Shown here: in pieces, positions 48,075 to 56,835 of the stretch
Numbering within the stretch: position 1 is the first letter of the stretch
Layout: every line of letters starts with the position of its first letter
NCBI GenBank assembly: GCA_023129115.1
Contig: JAGMCR010000008.1
Span: forward strand, 1 to 62,285
DNA: 62,285 nt
Source of the DNA: Candidatus Iainarchaeum sp.
Lineage (GTDB): Archaea > B1Sed10-29 > WALL01
Reading direction: 5' to 3'
The notes under the pieces: generated by a model
What the model was told of the DNA's origin: nothing
Seen by the model: the letters and a program-made list of their open reading frames with translations, nothing else
Database searches by the model: none
Translations under genes and position numbers: made by a program

Positions 48075-48443
48075 TCACTTCCGCTTGTAACCGAACTTTT
48101 TGATGTATTCTTTGTGGTCGAGTATATCCACAACAAACGCGATTATTTCTATTTGCTGCTCCCCCTCTGTCAAGGAATAAAACATTCTCCAGAAGCGTGG
48201 GAGCCCAACCCAAAACAAGTTAGTTATCCCGTACTTTCGCTTGTATTCTGCCGGGATTTTTGGCTTTGCAATTGGCCGGCCATAATGAAAGTTTGCTTTT
48301 ATCAATTCCACTTTTTTGTTGATTGCCTCAAGCATCTGCGGTTCCTCCACTCTTTTGCCTGGAGGCGCTTTGCCTGCTTCCCTGTTGAGATAAGTGTACA
48401 CCTCTTCTGCTTCAGGGGACAGCTTCACCCTAACTGTTTTCAT
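48075..48443 (-). CDS. RelE/ParE-like toxin, module 1
   Basis: 122-aa protein. The C-terminal half NLFWVGLPRFWRMFYSLTEG ... IIAFVVDILDHKEYIKKFGY resembles RelE-fold toxins (Arg/Trp-rich strand then V..I.DH..Y). Clear paralogue of the protein at 48805-49173 with the same length. Its start overlaps the wHTH gene stop by 4 nt, the typical antitoxin-toxin layout. Confidence 0.7.
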   Translation of the reverse strand: MKTVRVKLSPEAEEVYTYLNREAGKAPPGKRVEEPQMLEAINKKVELIKANFHYGRPIAKPKIPAEYKRKYGITNLFWVGLPRFWRMFYSLTEGEQQIEIIAFVVDILDHKEYIKKFGYKRK

Positions 48444-48724
48444 AGCTCAAGCCCGTGTGTTGCCGCGGCCAACAGCGTTGCATTGCGGTTGTGTATCCAC
48501 GTAATGCCTTTAATGCTGACAGCAATCTTATTGCTCTCCTCAAGGTACTCCAGTATCTGTATGAGGGTGTTGTGGTTCACCTGGCGCGGGAGGAGCTTCT
48601 TCAGCTCAGCCACTGTTAGCACTGACTTGTCCGAGCCCTTTATCGCTTCTTCCACCATTAACACGGTGTTCAACGTCGGCGAGTGAAGCATTTGCTGCAC
48701 TGTTTGCATACTCATAACAATCAT
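48440..48724 (-). CDS. winged-helix antitoxin-like protein, module 1
   Basis: 94-aa protein. SPTLNTVLMVEEAIKG, LTVAELKKLLPRQVNHNTLIQILEYLEES, then a wing (VSIKGITWIHN) reads as a small wHTH. Paralogue of 49170-49442. ATG 48724 is 27-28 nt from the TATA element (48747-48756), leaderless. The palindrome TTACATTTATGTAA just upstream is a likely operator. Confidence 0.7.
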   Translation of the reverse strand: MIVMSMQTVQQMLHSPTLNTVLMVEEAIKGSDKSVLTVAELKKLLPRQVNHNTLIQILEYLEESNKIAVSIKGITWIHNRNATLLAAATHGLEL

Positions 48725-48738
48725 TTACATTTATGTAA
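48725..48738 (-). promoter_or_regulatory. palindromic operator of module 1
   Basis: TTACAT-TT-ATGTAA sits between the TATA box (48747-48756) and the start codon (48724), over the predicted transcription start. Module 2 has an unrelated palindrome at the equivalent place. Confidence 0.55.
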
Positions 48739-48795
48739 CTAACAAGTATATAAATATACCTATTCTGAATACTTTTTCGTCAGAACCCGCCGAAT
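48739..48795. repeat. 57-bp exact duplicate of the hef 3' end plus TA promoter (copy 1)
   Basis: Identical to 49459-49515, exactly 720 bp away. It contains the module promoter and, read on the reverse strand, the last codons of hef (IRRVLTKKYSE-stop). Here those codons are an orphan, which shows that a unit running from the hef tail through one toxin-antitoxin pair was duplicated in tandem. Confidence 0.85.
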
Positions 48796-48804
48796 TTCCT
48801 TGAA

Positions 48805-49173
48805 TCACTTCTTTTTGTATTTGAAGAGCTTGTCGTACTGCTTGTGGTCCAGCAGTTCGATGACAAAACACACGACTTCTATCTTGTCGCCCCTTAGCGT
48901 GTACAGCATCCGCCAATAATTTGTGAGCCCCACTCGCCACAAGTTCGTCAGCGCGTATCTCTCAGCGAGTTCCTTCGGCCAGTACTCGCGGGGTATCTTG
49001 TCCCCGTACGTGGGATTGAGCTTGAGTAGCTCGCCCTTCTTCTTTATTGAGGCGAGCAATTGCATTTCTTCAGAGCTCTTGATGCCCCGGCTCCTTTGCC
49101 TGCCCACAACCGCGTTTAGCTTCTCGAACTCTTCACGTGCGTCGTCTATGATAAAAAGATTGACTTTTCTCAC
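48805..49173 (-). CDS. RelE/ParE-like toxin, module 2
   Basis: 122-aa paralogue of the module 1 toxin (NLWRVGLTNYWRMLYTLRGDK, then VVCFVIELLDHKQYDKLFKY). Start is GTG at 49173, overlapping the antitoxin stop (GTGA), matching the 4-nt overlap of module 1; the longer in-frame ATG at 49230 is rejected. The two toxins differ at many positions, so the duplication is not recent. Confidence 0.7.
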   Translation of the reverse strand: MRKVNLFIIDDAREEFEKLNAVVGRQRSRGIKSSEEMQLLASIKKKGELLKLNPTYGDKIPREYWPKELAERYALTNLWRVGLTNYWRMLYTLRGDKIEVVCFVIELLDHKQYDKLFKYKKK

Positions 49174-49442
49174 AGCTGTATGCCTCTGTTCTTCATTGCC
49201 TCTATTTCTTGCCTTGGGGCAAACACCCAAACAATGCCTTTTGTCGTGAGGAGTACCTTCCCGCTTTCCTGGAGGTAGTCAAGCACTTGCAAGAGTGTGG
49301 AGTGCATGACCTTCCGTGGCAATTCCCTCTTCAGCTCTGCGAGAGTAAGTGGCTCGCCAGCCCCCTCCAACGTCTCTTCAATCATGAGCACAGTATTTAG
49401 CGTGGGCGAATGCTCCACTTTCTCGATAGCAACAGTCTGCAT
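49170..49442 (-). CDS. winged-helix antitoxin-like protein, module 2
   Basis: 90-aa paralogue of 48440-48724 (SPTLNTVLMIEETLEG, LTLAELKRELPRKVMHSTLLQVLDYLQES, wing TTKGIVWVF). ATG 49442 is about 29 nt from the TATA element at 49467-49476, leaderless. Preceded by its own palindrome AGGTATA-N4-TATACCT. Confidence 0.7.
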   Translation of the reverse strand: MQTVAIEKVEHSPTLNTVLMIEETLEGAGEPLTLAELKRELPRKVMHSTLLQVLDYLQESGKVLLTTKGIVWVFAPRQEIEAMKNRGIQL

Positions 49443-49460
49443 AGGTATATACTTATACCT
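49443..49460 (-). promoter_or_regulatory. palindromic operator of module 2
   Basis: AGGTATA-TACT-TATACCT lies directly upstream of the antitoxin ATG, over the predicted transcription start, in the same position as the different palindrome of module 1. The copied promoter next to it is otherwise identical between modules. Confidence 0.55.
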
Positions 49461-49479
49461 AACAAGTATATAAATATAC

Positions 49480-51693
49480 CTATTCTGAATACTTTTTCGT
49501 CAGAACCCGCCGAATCTCTTTCGCTTTCTTCGGCCCGATTTTCCCGACTTTCTTGAGCTTCCGCTCGTCCGCCTTGAACACTTTCTCGACCGTGCCGAAA
49601 TGGCTTAGCAAGTCCTTCGCCAGCAGCCCCCCCACGCCCGGCAAGCCGCCGACCAGGAATTCCTGCTGGTCCCTGTCAGTCATCGCGCGCTTGTCGCCGC
49701 GCAGGCGAACGTTCCGCTTCTGGTCCTCCTGCTCTCTCTTGGCAAGAACAGTTATAATCGCGGCCGAGTCCTCCACCCCAGTCGACCAAATAATCGGTAT
49801 CTGGAAGTCAATCGCAATCGCCGCCAGTGCCCCACGGATTGCGTTGGGGTGCACGTTCCGCACGCTGTATAGGTCTTCCCCCTCAATAAGAATAATGGGG
49901 TTGCGGAAATTGTCCTTCAATGCCTGCGCCTGCCCGAACAGCCGCCCATCTATCATTGATTGAACAAAATCGTTCGCGCTCTTCCGCTCCACAACCACGC
50001 GCTCGCTCACCAGGAAGTCCCCGACCGGCAGCTGCATCGGCTTAATCGCAATCCCGTCGTTGCGCATCAGCTCCCTAGTGATGCCACTCGCCCTTTCCCG
50101 GTTATCGACAAAGATAGTGACTTTCCCCGGCGTCGAAAACTCTTTCAATGTCTGCTGCTTCTCCGCGATTGGCGTCGAGCTGATTTCTTCAAGCGCTTCC
50201 TTCATGTTCTTCTCCTTCCTCTTCGAGGCCCAGTAATACGCCTCGTCGACCGTTCCCTTCGTGATAAGTACAACCACTCTCCCCGTGCCGTGCCTGCCAG
50301 TGCGGCCGGCCCGCTGAATCTTCCTTATCTCACTTGCCACAGGCTCGTAGAATACAACCAAGTCCACTGATGGGATGTCCAGCCCCTCTTCCCCCACCGA
50401 AGTAGCCACCAATACCTGAAAGCACCCGTTCCTGAACTCGTTAATCATCTCGATTTGCTCTTTCTGCCGCAGCCCCTTCTCGCCTTCCCTCGTGGTCTGG
50501 CCGACGAACCGCCGCGCAGTAATCCCGTTGTCGTTCAAGAACTTCGCGACGCGCTTCGAGCTGGTCCTGTAGTGAGTAAACACAATCGCCTGCCCCGGCA
50601 ATCCTTTGGGATTTGCCAGGTGCTCCTTGCCGCCCAATAACTCCAGCAGCTTCTCGATTTTTGGGTGATGGATTTCTTCGGCAACCGCTTTTTCCACAAG
50701 CACTTTTGCCTTCTGCATTTTCGCGCTTTCCCTCATGCGCTTCGACGCCTTTGTTTCTTCTTTCCAAAGCTTTTCGAAGTACTCGCGCACCTGATCTATT
50801 CCCTGCGCCTCCACCAATTCGTGCGCGTGGTGCAGCTTCATCAAGGCGGCGACGTGCGAAATCGCTTTCCACGCCTGCGGGTTCTTTCCCTTGATTTTCA
50901 TCAGGTACTGCTGCATCTTCAAGAGGTTCCTGCGGTTGTACCACTTGATGCTCGTGTTCTTAGCCATGCCCAGGCTCTTCAGCACCGTCAGCGACGCCTT
51001 CATCTCGCCTTCGATGAGCTCTTTTATTTCCGCGTATTCCTCGGGCAAGTCGACGTAAATCCACTCAAAGTCCTTCTCGTGGACGTACGGCTTGACGTCG
51101 TCGTCTTTTTCTGTCCGGACTTCGACGTTCTTGATGAACAGGTTCCCGCACACTTCCTGGATTTTTTCGCGGGACGAGCCCGGCGACGCAGTAAGCGCCA
51201 GCATGTGCCCCTTTGTTTTGCGCTTGTACTGGTCCGCGATGAAGACATAGGCATAGTCGCCAACTGCCCTGTGCGCCTCGTCGAACACGATGAGCGAGAT
51301 GTCGTCCAGCGAGACGTCGCCAGCGAACAGGCACGACTCAATCGTTTGCGGGGTGGCGAACAATACGCGTGCGTCGTCCCACTTCTGCCTCCTTTTTTTG
51401 GCAGGTGTCTCGCCCGTCATCATGTCCAGCTCAAGTATATTGGTAAAGTCTTCGAACGACTTCAAGTGCTGCGCCACAAGTGGCTTGGTGGGCGCGAGGA
51501 AGAGGATTTTTTTCTTTGGCTCCTGCGCGAGATAATGCAGCGACACCATTAGCGCGATTGGCGTCTTCCCGAGCGCGGTCGGAGCCACAATCAGGGTGTT
51601 CCCCTGCTCAATCGCCCGCGTGGCCAATAACTCTTGATAGAGCCGTGCCTCCATTTTCCCGGGCTTCAAAAAGGGGTGGTCGAGGTACTTCAC
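49480..51693 (-). CDS. hef: Hef-like helicase-nuclease (FANCM/XPF family)
   Basis: 737-aa protein for processing stalled forks and branched DNA. Superfamily 2 helicase: APTALGKT (Walker A variant, Ala-Leu for Gly), DEAH, LTASPG, and motif VI QRAGRTGRHGTG. XPF-type nuclease: VDNRERASG, PVGDFLVSERVVVERKS (ERKx3D with D in NDF). C-terminal tandem HhH (LPGVGGLLAKDLL, VGKIGPKKAKEI). Both activities appear intact. GTG 51693 is 28 nt from a TATA element (TATTTAAAAG, 51717-51726). Its 3' end is part of the 57-bp duplication. Confidence 0.95.
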   Translation of the reverse strand: MKYLDHPFLKPGKMEARLYQELLATRAIEQGNTLIVAPTALGKTPIALMVSLHYLAQEPKKKILFLAPTKPLVAQHLKSFEDFTNILELDMMTGETPAKKRRQKWDDARVLFATPQTIESCLFAGDVSLDDISLIVFDEAHRAVGDYAYVFIADQYKRKTKGHMLALTASPGSSREKIQEVCGNLFIKNVEVRTEKDDDVKPYVHEKDFEWIYVDLPEEYAEIKELIEGEMKASLTVLKSLGMAKNTSIKWYNRRNLLKMQQYLMKIKGKNPQAWKAISHVAALMKLHHAHELVEAQGIDQVREYFEKLWKEETKASKRMRESAKMQKAKVLVEKAVAEEIHHPKIEKLLELLGGKEHLANPKGLPGQAIVFTHYRTSSKRVAKFLNDNGITARRFVGQTTREGEKGLRQKEQIEMINEFRNGCFQVLVATSVGEEGLDIPSVDLVVFYEPVASEIRKIQRAGRTGRHGTGRVVVLITKGTVDEAYYWASKRKEKNMKEALEEISSTPIAEKQQTLKEFSTPGKVTIFVDNRERASGITRELMRNDGIAIKPMQLPVGDFLVSERVVVERKSANDFVQSMIDGRLFGQAQALKDNFRNPIILIEGEDLYSVRNVHPNAIRGALAAIAIDFQIPIIWSTGVEDSAAIITVLAKREQEDQKRNVRLRGDKRAMTDRDQQEFLVGGLPGVGGLLAKDLLSHFGTVEKVFKADERKLKKVGKIGPKKAKEIRRVLTKKYSE

Positions 51694-51726
51694 GCCAATA
51701 ATTAGGGAGAACGGCTTTTAAATAGC

Positions 51727-51804
51727 TACAGCTACGGCTTGCCGAGGAAAGGAGGGGGACACCCCCTCCCTTACCAGCCCTCCCCCACTTGGCGCCTTCG
51801 GCGC
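51727..51804. repeat. intergenic hairpins between divergent hef and mbf1
   Basis: GGAGGGG/CCCCTCC closes on GACAC, preceded by GGAAAGGAGGGGG as in the 3540-3720 cluster and followed by GCGCC/GGCGC around a TT, also seen at about 1127-1138. Another member of the dispersed G-rich repeat family. The TATA for mbf1 follows at 51805-51814. Confidence 0.45.
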
Positions 51805-51839
51805 ATTTTTTATACTCCTTCCACCTCAATACTGCCTTG

Positions 51840-52289
51840 ATGCAGTGCGAGATATGCGGCTTGGAGACCAAGTACCCCAAGGTCATCATGGTCGAGGGCT
51901 CGAGAATCACTGTGTGCAGCCGCTGCACGTCCCACGGCACCCTCGTCGGCAACTACCAGAAAGGCCCCGCCCGGGTCTACCGCCGCTCGCGTTACAAGCG
52001 CGAGGAGCAGTTCGACATCGCGGCGGACTACGACAAGCTGATTAGGGACGCGCGCGGCAAGCACGGGTGGAAGCAGGAAGAACTCGCCCGCAAAATCAAC
52101 GAGACCACGTCGGTCGTCACCCACCTCGAGAAAGGCAAGCTGTCCCCATCAAAAAAGCTCGCCGAAAAGCTCGAGAAAACACTCGGCATAAAGCTAATAG
52201 AAGCTGTTTCTGACGAGCGCGTAGAGGTACAGCAGGAAAAATCTGGCCCCGTCACACTCGGCGACATCGTGAAAATCCGCAAGCGCTGA
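51840..52289 (+). CDS. mbf1: MBF1-type transcription/translation factor
   Basis: 149-aa archaeal multiprotein-bridging-factor-1 homologue. N-terminal zinc ribbon (CEICG ... CSRC), then a Cro/Xre-type HTH (WKQEELARKINETTSVVTHLEKGKL) and the family's DIVKIRKR C-terminus. In archaea MBF1 associates with ribosomes. ATG 51840 is about 29 nt from a TATA element. Confidence 0.92.
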   Translation: MQCEICGLETKYPKVIMVEGSRITVCSRCTSHGTLVGNYQKGPARVYRRSRYKREEQFDIAADYDKLIRDARGKHGWKQEELARKINETTSVVTHLEKGKLSPSKKLAEKLEKTLGIKLIEAVSDERVEVQQEKSGPVTLGDIVKIRKR

Positions 52290-52290
52290 C

Positions 52291-55200
52291 TTACCAGAAC
52301 TCTCCCCAGCTGTTCAGCTTAAGGGCCCATAGCGCGTAGTTGCTGCCGCTCCTGCGCCTTGTGCCGCCCACGGCGAGGCCCCCGTCGCTGGTCTGGGCAA
52401 CGCCCTGGCCCTCGTCAGAGCCACCACCATCGTAAATTTGGTCCCACATGTAGTTGCCGCCCAGGTCAAGCTTCAGGACAAGGACGTCCGCCGCCGCGGT
52501 GCCGACTATCACGTAGCCGTCACTCACGTTGGTGATGGCCGCCCCAATGTCTGTGCCGGCCCCGCTGTCGAACGTCGTGTTCCACACCTCGTTTCCACTC
52601 GTGTCCACCTTGATTGCCCACACGTCAAAGTTGGTCCTCCCCGTGATGACGTAGCCGCCGCCGTTGGCGTGCGTTATGTCAAACCCATGGTCTGTGCCTG
52701 CGCCGCCGTCGAAAGTGCTGTTCCAGACGTGGCCGCCCGCCGAGTTGGCCTTCATGACGAGGAACTTGTCGTTGCTCATCCCCCCGATTATGAAGTCAGT
52801 CCCGTCCAGTATTATGGAGTAGCAGTAGTCATGGCCCGCGAAGTGGTGGGTCTCGTTCCACATCTGGGTGCCGTCGGTCTTGTTCAGCTTCAAAATCAGC
52901 ACGTCTGCGTCTCCGCCGGCGTTGAACACGTGCCCGCCGACGACGTACCCGTCAGCCGCTTCGACAGAGCCCCACCCAACGTTGTTGTCCCACCCACTGT
53001 AGAACAGTGACTCCCACTCCTTGCCGCCGGTGCTGTTCAGCTTGATGGTCCACACTTTTGTGTCGAACCCAAAGTTCACTTTCGCGTACCCGGTGACGAG
53101 ATAGCCGCCGTCACTGGTCTTGGTGATGGCACGCGCGCTGTCGGCATAAATGTCTTTGTCGAAGGTGCTGCTCCACACCTCGTTGCCGTCGTCGTCCAGC
53201 TTGTAGACAATCATCTCGGTGTCGATGGGGGGAGTGTTGTCTATCACTTTCTCCCCGGCAATGACCATGCTCCCCTCGGCAATGTCCCAGCCAGCGTCCT
53301 CCATCGAGCTCGGCGTGAGCATAACGCTCCACGTCGGGTGCGGCGGGGCGCACGAGCCGTGCCAGCAAATCGGCCACTGGCCCATTCCAATATCCGCAGT
53401 GGGCAAGGCGATGGCGGTCGTCGTCGTGACCCCAGTCACGTCAGTGGAGTTAGCGATGAACGTCATGTTCCACGACGTCGTCAGCGCAGCCGTGCTAACG
53501 TCACTCGTCCTGTCGCTGTACTCGCTGCAGTTCACGCAGTCGCCGTTCCTGTCCGTCTTAATCAGCCAGCCGTTGTAGAACGCGTCGGCGTAGTCGCCAG
53601 TCTCCGCAGCGATTATCATCCCCCCGTCGTCCGTGGCCTCCACGTCATACGTGTAGCCCTCTGGGTCACCATCGCCGTACTGGTTTGCCCACTGAAGGGT
53701 TCCGCTTGAGTCAACTTTCATTCCCAAAACCGCAGGGTCGACATCAGTGCCAAGCTGGCCCGCCACCACGTACTCCGTGCCCGAAACGTCAATCGAGCCA
53801 GTGCCCGACCCGAAGTCAAGCCGGTTTGATGAGTTATAGTAAGCGTTCGCCCACTCAATCAAGTTGGAGTCGTTCAGCTTCAGGACAATTCCGCCATCGT
53901 CACCGCCTGGCCCCGAAGCAGCCCCCATGTACCCGCAAACCACGTAGTCGTTGTTGCTGTCCTTCGCAATCCCGCCGGGGGACACGAAGTCATTGTTGTC
54001 CACATAAATCGCGCTCCACTCGACCCCGCCGCTCCAGTTGAGCCTCAGCAGGAACATGGACGGCGTCGTGTTTGACATGTATGGGTAGCTGTCCGCCTCA
54101 CCGGCAATCATGAAGTCGCCGCCCGGCGTCTCGACCACGCCCCACCCGCGCTCGTAATTGTTCCAGCCCGGCACCCCGTTGTCGGGCTCGCCGTACCTGT
54201 ACGCCCACGACACGACGCCCCCACTGGTCACCTTGACCGCGAACACGTCGAAGTCACTCGCGGCAACCACCGCCTCGCCGACCAGCAGGTACCCGCCGCC
54301 GCTGTACTCAATCACTTCATGGGCCTGCTCTATAGTCCCCACCTTTCCGTACGCGTTCGCCCAGCTTACCGCGCCGTCCTCGTCCAGCTTTATGAGGAAA
54401 GCGTCCCCACTGCCGGCACCGTAGCTGGCGGTGTACCCCGCGAGTATGTACCCACCGTCCGTCGTTTGCTTTATGGACTCTACGCGGTCCTCGCTTGCCC
54501 CGCCGTACTCCTTTGCCCAGACAACGGTCCCGTTGCTCGTCATTTTAGCGACCGATATGTTTGCAGGGCTGCCCCACCTGCCGGCGACTATGTAGCCCCC
54601 GTCATCAATCTGCTGGATTGCATATGCCACATCGAGTTGAGCGTTCAAGCCATACTCCCTCATGAAGTTCTGGACCATGTCAAAGTCCTGCATCGCGCTC
54701 GTGGACCACTGGTCCGCAGTGTCGTTCGCCTTGACGTAGTACCTGAACACCCCAGCCATGCCCGGAGTGAACGTCGTCTCCCACACGTTCCCCCCGATGC
54801 CCGCCATGGACCTGTTCGTCGAGCCGTCGTCCACCCACGCACTGTCGACGTCAATGTCGTCAGTGATTGTCGAGTTCACCGACACAGCCAGCCCGCACAT
54901 AATCTCGCCGCTGCTGTTGTCGAACACATTCCAGATGACCGGCGGGTTGTCCCTCACGTGGAACCAGTAAGTCCCGTTCGTGTTGGTGTGGCCCGCCGTG
55001 TCGTTCGCCCACGCGTAATACTGCACCAGCCCCCCAGCGGTGGCGTTAATTGTGACCGCGAAATTGTCCCCACCAGCCGGCGCCATTGCATAGCCCACCA
55101 TGCCGCCGGTGATGTTCGTGAAGAGCTTGACAGTGTCGAGGTCGCCGTCCGCGTCGGTCACTGTTGCAGTGAAGTTAACGTCCGTCAAGGGGTCCACAAG

Positions 55201-55632
55201 CCCACCAGTGTCCTCGCCGATGAAAGTAATCATTGGGACGTGGCCGGTCCCGACCGCCGTGCAGTTGCCGCCCATCAGCGTAATTGCAGTCGCCGTCCCC
55301 TCCCCCCAGAACAGCATTTCGCAGAATGGCGGCGCGCTCGTCGTGCACGTCGCACTCTCGCCCGGCGCCAGCGTCGTCAGTACCGGGAAGTCGCACGTAA
55401 TCCCCGACACAGTGTCCAGCCTCGCCAGCTCGATGTATTCCTCGCCCATGTTCGTCACGAGGAACTTGCCCGCGTCGACGTCCACCGGCGTCACGCTTAT
55501 ATCGACAAAAGTGGCCTGCCGTGGCGCGGACACGTCCTGCCCCGCCGCCCAAAAATAAATCCCCATCGCGGCCACCACCGCAACCGCAATCAGCAGCACC
55601 GTCGCAACAACCGGATTAATGCCATGCTTCAT
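52291..55632 (-). CDS. giant surface protein with pilin-like anchor and two beta-propellers
   Basis: 1113-aa extracellular protein. N-terminal archaeal type IV pilin/DUF1628-like segment KHGINPVVATVLLIAVAVVA (class III signal and hydrophobic helix), an all-beta domain with Cys pairs, Ig-like domains (about residues 120-320), then about fourteen propeller units of the form DGGYIVAG...KLD..G...W...YG, apparently two seven-bladed propellers separated by a linker near residue 740. Many N-x-S/T sites. Likely adhesion or envelope function. ATG 55632 overlaps the preceding stop by 4 nt with GGTGA upstream. Confidence 0.8.
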   Translation of the reverse strand: MKHGINPVVATVLLIAVAVVAAMGIYFWAAGQDVSAPRQATFVDISVTPVDVDAGKFLVTNMGEEYIELARLDTVSGITCDFPVLTTLAPGESATCTTSAPPFCEMLFWGEGTATAITLMGGNCTAVGTGHVPMITFIGEDTGGLVDPLTDVNFTATVTDADGDLDTVKLFTNITGGMVGYAMAPAGGDNFAVTINATAGGLVQYYAWANDTAGHTNTNGTYWFHVRDNPPVIWNVFDNSSGEIMCGLAVSVNSTITDDIDVDSAWVDDGSTNRSMAGIGGNVWETTFTPGMAGVFRYYVKANDTADQWSTSAMQDFDMVQNFMREYGLNAQLDVAYAIQQIDDGGYIVAGRWGSPANISVAKMTSNGTVVWAKEYGGASEDRVESIKQTTDGGYILAGYTASYGAGSGDAFLIKLDEDGAVSWANAYGKVGTIEQAHEVIEYSGGGYLLVGEAVVAASDFDVFAVKVTSGGVVSWAYRYGEPDNGVPGWNNYERGWGVVETPGGDFMIAGEADSYPYMSNTTPSMFLLRLNWSGGVEWSAIYVDNNDFVSPGGIAKDSNNDYVVCGYMGAASGPGGDDGGIVLKLNDSNLIEWANAYYNSSNRLDFGSGTGSIDVSGTEYVVAGQLGTDVDPAVLGMKVDSSGTLQWANQYGDGDPEGYTYDVEATDDGGMIIAAETGDYADAFYNGWLIKTDRNGDCVNCSEYSDRTSDVSTAALTTSWNMTFIANSTDVTGVTTTTAIALPTADIGMGQWPICWHGSCAPPHPTWSVMLTPSSMEDAGWDIAEGSMVIAGEKVIDNTPPIDTEMIVYKLDDDGNEVWSSTFDKDIYADSARAITKTSDGGYLVTGYAKVNFGFDTKVWTIKLNSTGGKEWESLFYSGWDNNVGWGSVEAADGYVVGGHVFNAGGDADVLILKLNKTDGTQMWNETHHFAGHDYCYSIILDGTDFIIGGMSNDKFLVMKANSAGGHVWNSTFDGGAGTDHGFDITHANGGGYVITGRTNFDVWAIKVDTSGNEVWNTTFDSGAGTDIGAAITNVSDGYVIVGTAAADVLVLKLDLGGNYMWDQIYDGGGSDEGQGVAQTSDGGLAVGGTRRRSGSNYALWALKLNSWGEFW

Positions 55633-56780
55633 TTCTTCACCTCTAAGTAAAACGCCGTAAGGCACGCCATCGGGATTACAACATTAATCGACGTAGCCAC
55701 CCACTCCATCAGCAACGCAACCCCTGCTCCCGAGGCAACAGCCACCACGCCCTCGACGATCATAAGGGACACTTCTATACAGGTCGTCGACACCACAATG
55801 ACCCCAAACAGCCCGATGAACAGGGCCAGGTTTGCCTTGACTGTGCGGTAGCTGTTCGCGAAGGCCTCGAGCACCTTCTTTTTTGACAGCAGTATGGACT
55901 GCGGCAACAGGGATATGGCCACAAGGTACGCTATTGCCAGCAGTGCCAGCAAGGGAAGCAGCGCAGCCACTGCCGCCGCAGCGTCGCCCAGCCCAACCAG
56001 CGCCGCCCCAACAGCGAGTGCCCCAGCCGCCAGCGGCACCATCCCCGCCAGCGCCGCCAGGAAGACGGGCTTGCTCTTCTTCACGGACTGCCTCAGCAGC
56101 TCCTGCAGCCCCCACTTCTTCTTCACCGCGAGCACAATGGACGTGACTGCGAACGCAGTCAGCAAAAACATCAGCAGCCCCGCCACTGCAGAGGCCGCCA
56201 GCACCAGTTCCTCTGGCGCCGCAATGCCACCGACGGCGTCGCGCAGGCCAAGCATGAGGAGAACGAACCCGAACGGCAGCACGAGCGACGCCGGCGCACG
56301 GGCATACGCCTTCCACGCGCGCTTGAGCGATGAGCCAATCACTGACCCCCCTCCCTTGCCGCTCATCTTTGCGAACAAAATTCCGCCCAACGACGTGAGG
56401 AATAGCCCGCTGACCCCCAGGGTGATGAGCATTTCCGTTGTATTGAGCGCCACCAGCCCAATGGACGTGCCTGCCACGAGCATGTAGGCGAAGAACAGCA
56501 CGGACACGCCCAGCGCCGTGATTATCCCACTCAGCGTCGACGCGGACAGCGCGCGGTCCACGCGGTCCTTGGCCTTCTTTCCCGCGAGATACGCGGCGAT
56601 GAACCCACCCCCCGTGAACGCCAGCGCAGCCAAAATCAGCATCAATATGGTCGTGGCATCGACATCGACCTGCACTCCGCTCTGCAGCGACGCCGCGGCA
56701 TAAGCAGTCAGTATAATGAGCATGAAGCCAGTGCCCAAAGAGCCCATCACTGCCGGCGGTAACACGTCCTTGAGCTTCAT
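55629..56780 (-). CDS. polytopic membrane protein
   Basis: 383-aa protein with about eight to ten TM segments rich in Ala/Leu/Val and a basic loop (AVKKKWGLQELLRQSVKKSK). No family recognised; it looks like archaeal DUF membrane proteins that accompany secreted pilin-like proteins. First gene of a two-gene operon with the propeller protein, so it could assist its export or anchoring. It overlaps that gene by 4 nt. Confidence 0.7.
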   Translation of the reverse strand: MKLKDVLPPAVMGSLGTGFMLIILTAYAAASLQSGVQVDVDATTILMLILAALAFTGGGFIAAYLAGKKAKDRVDRALSASTLSGIITALGVSVLFFAYMLVAGTSIGLVALNTTEMLITLGVSGLFLTSLGGILFAKMSGKGGGSVIGSSLKRAWKAYARAPASLVLPFGFVLLMLGLRDAVGGIAAPEELVLAASAVAGLLMFLLTAFAVTSIVLAVKKKWGLQELLRQSVKKSKPVFLAALAGMVPLAAGALAVGAALVGLGDAAAAVAALLPLLALLAIAYLVAISLLPQSILLSKKKVLEAFANSYRTVKANLALFIGLFGVIVVSTTCIEVSLMIVEGVVAVASGAGVALLMEWVATSINVVIPMACLTAFYLEVKK

Positions 56781-56835
56781 AGCGCTAACCTAAACCACTC
56801 ACCCTTTTAAACATTGTGGGAGTAAGGAAGCGGGC

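Noticed and set aside
47954..48686. 243-codon forward frame across toxin module 1
   Set aside because: Antisense to three reverse genes with paralogues and coupling; no independent support.
54319..55650. 443-codon open frame antisense to the propeller gene
   Set aside because: Arg/Val/His-rich shadow of a repetitive coding strand; no ribosome-binding site, TATA or family.
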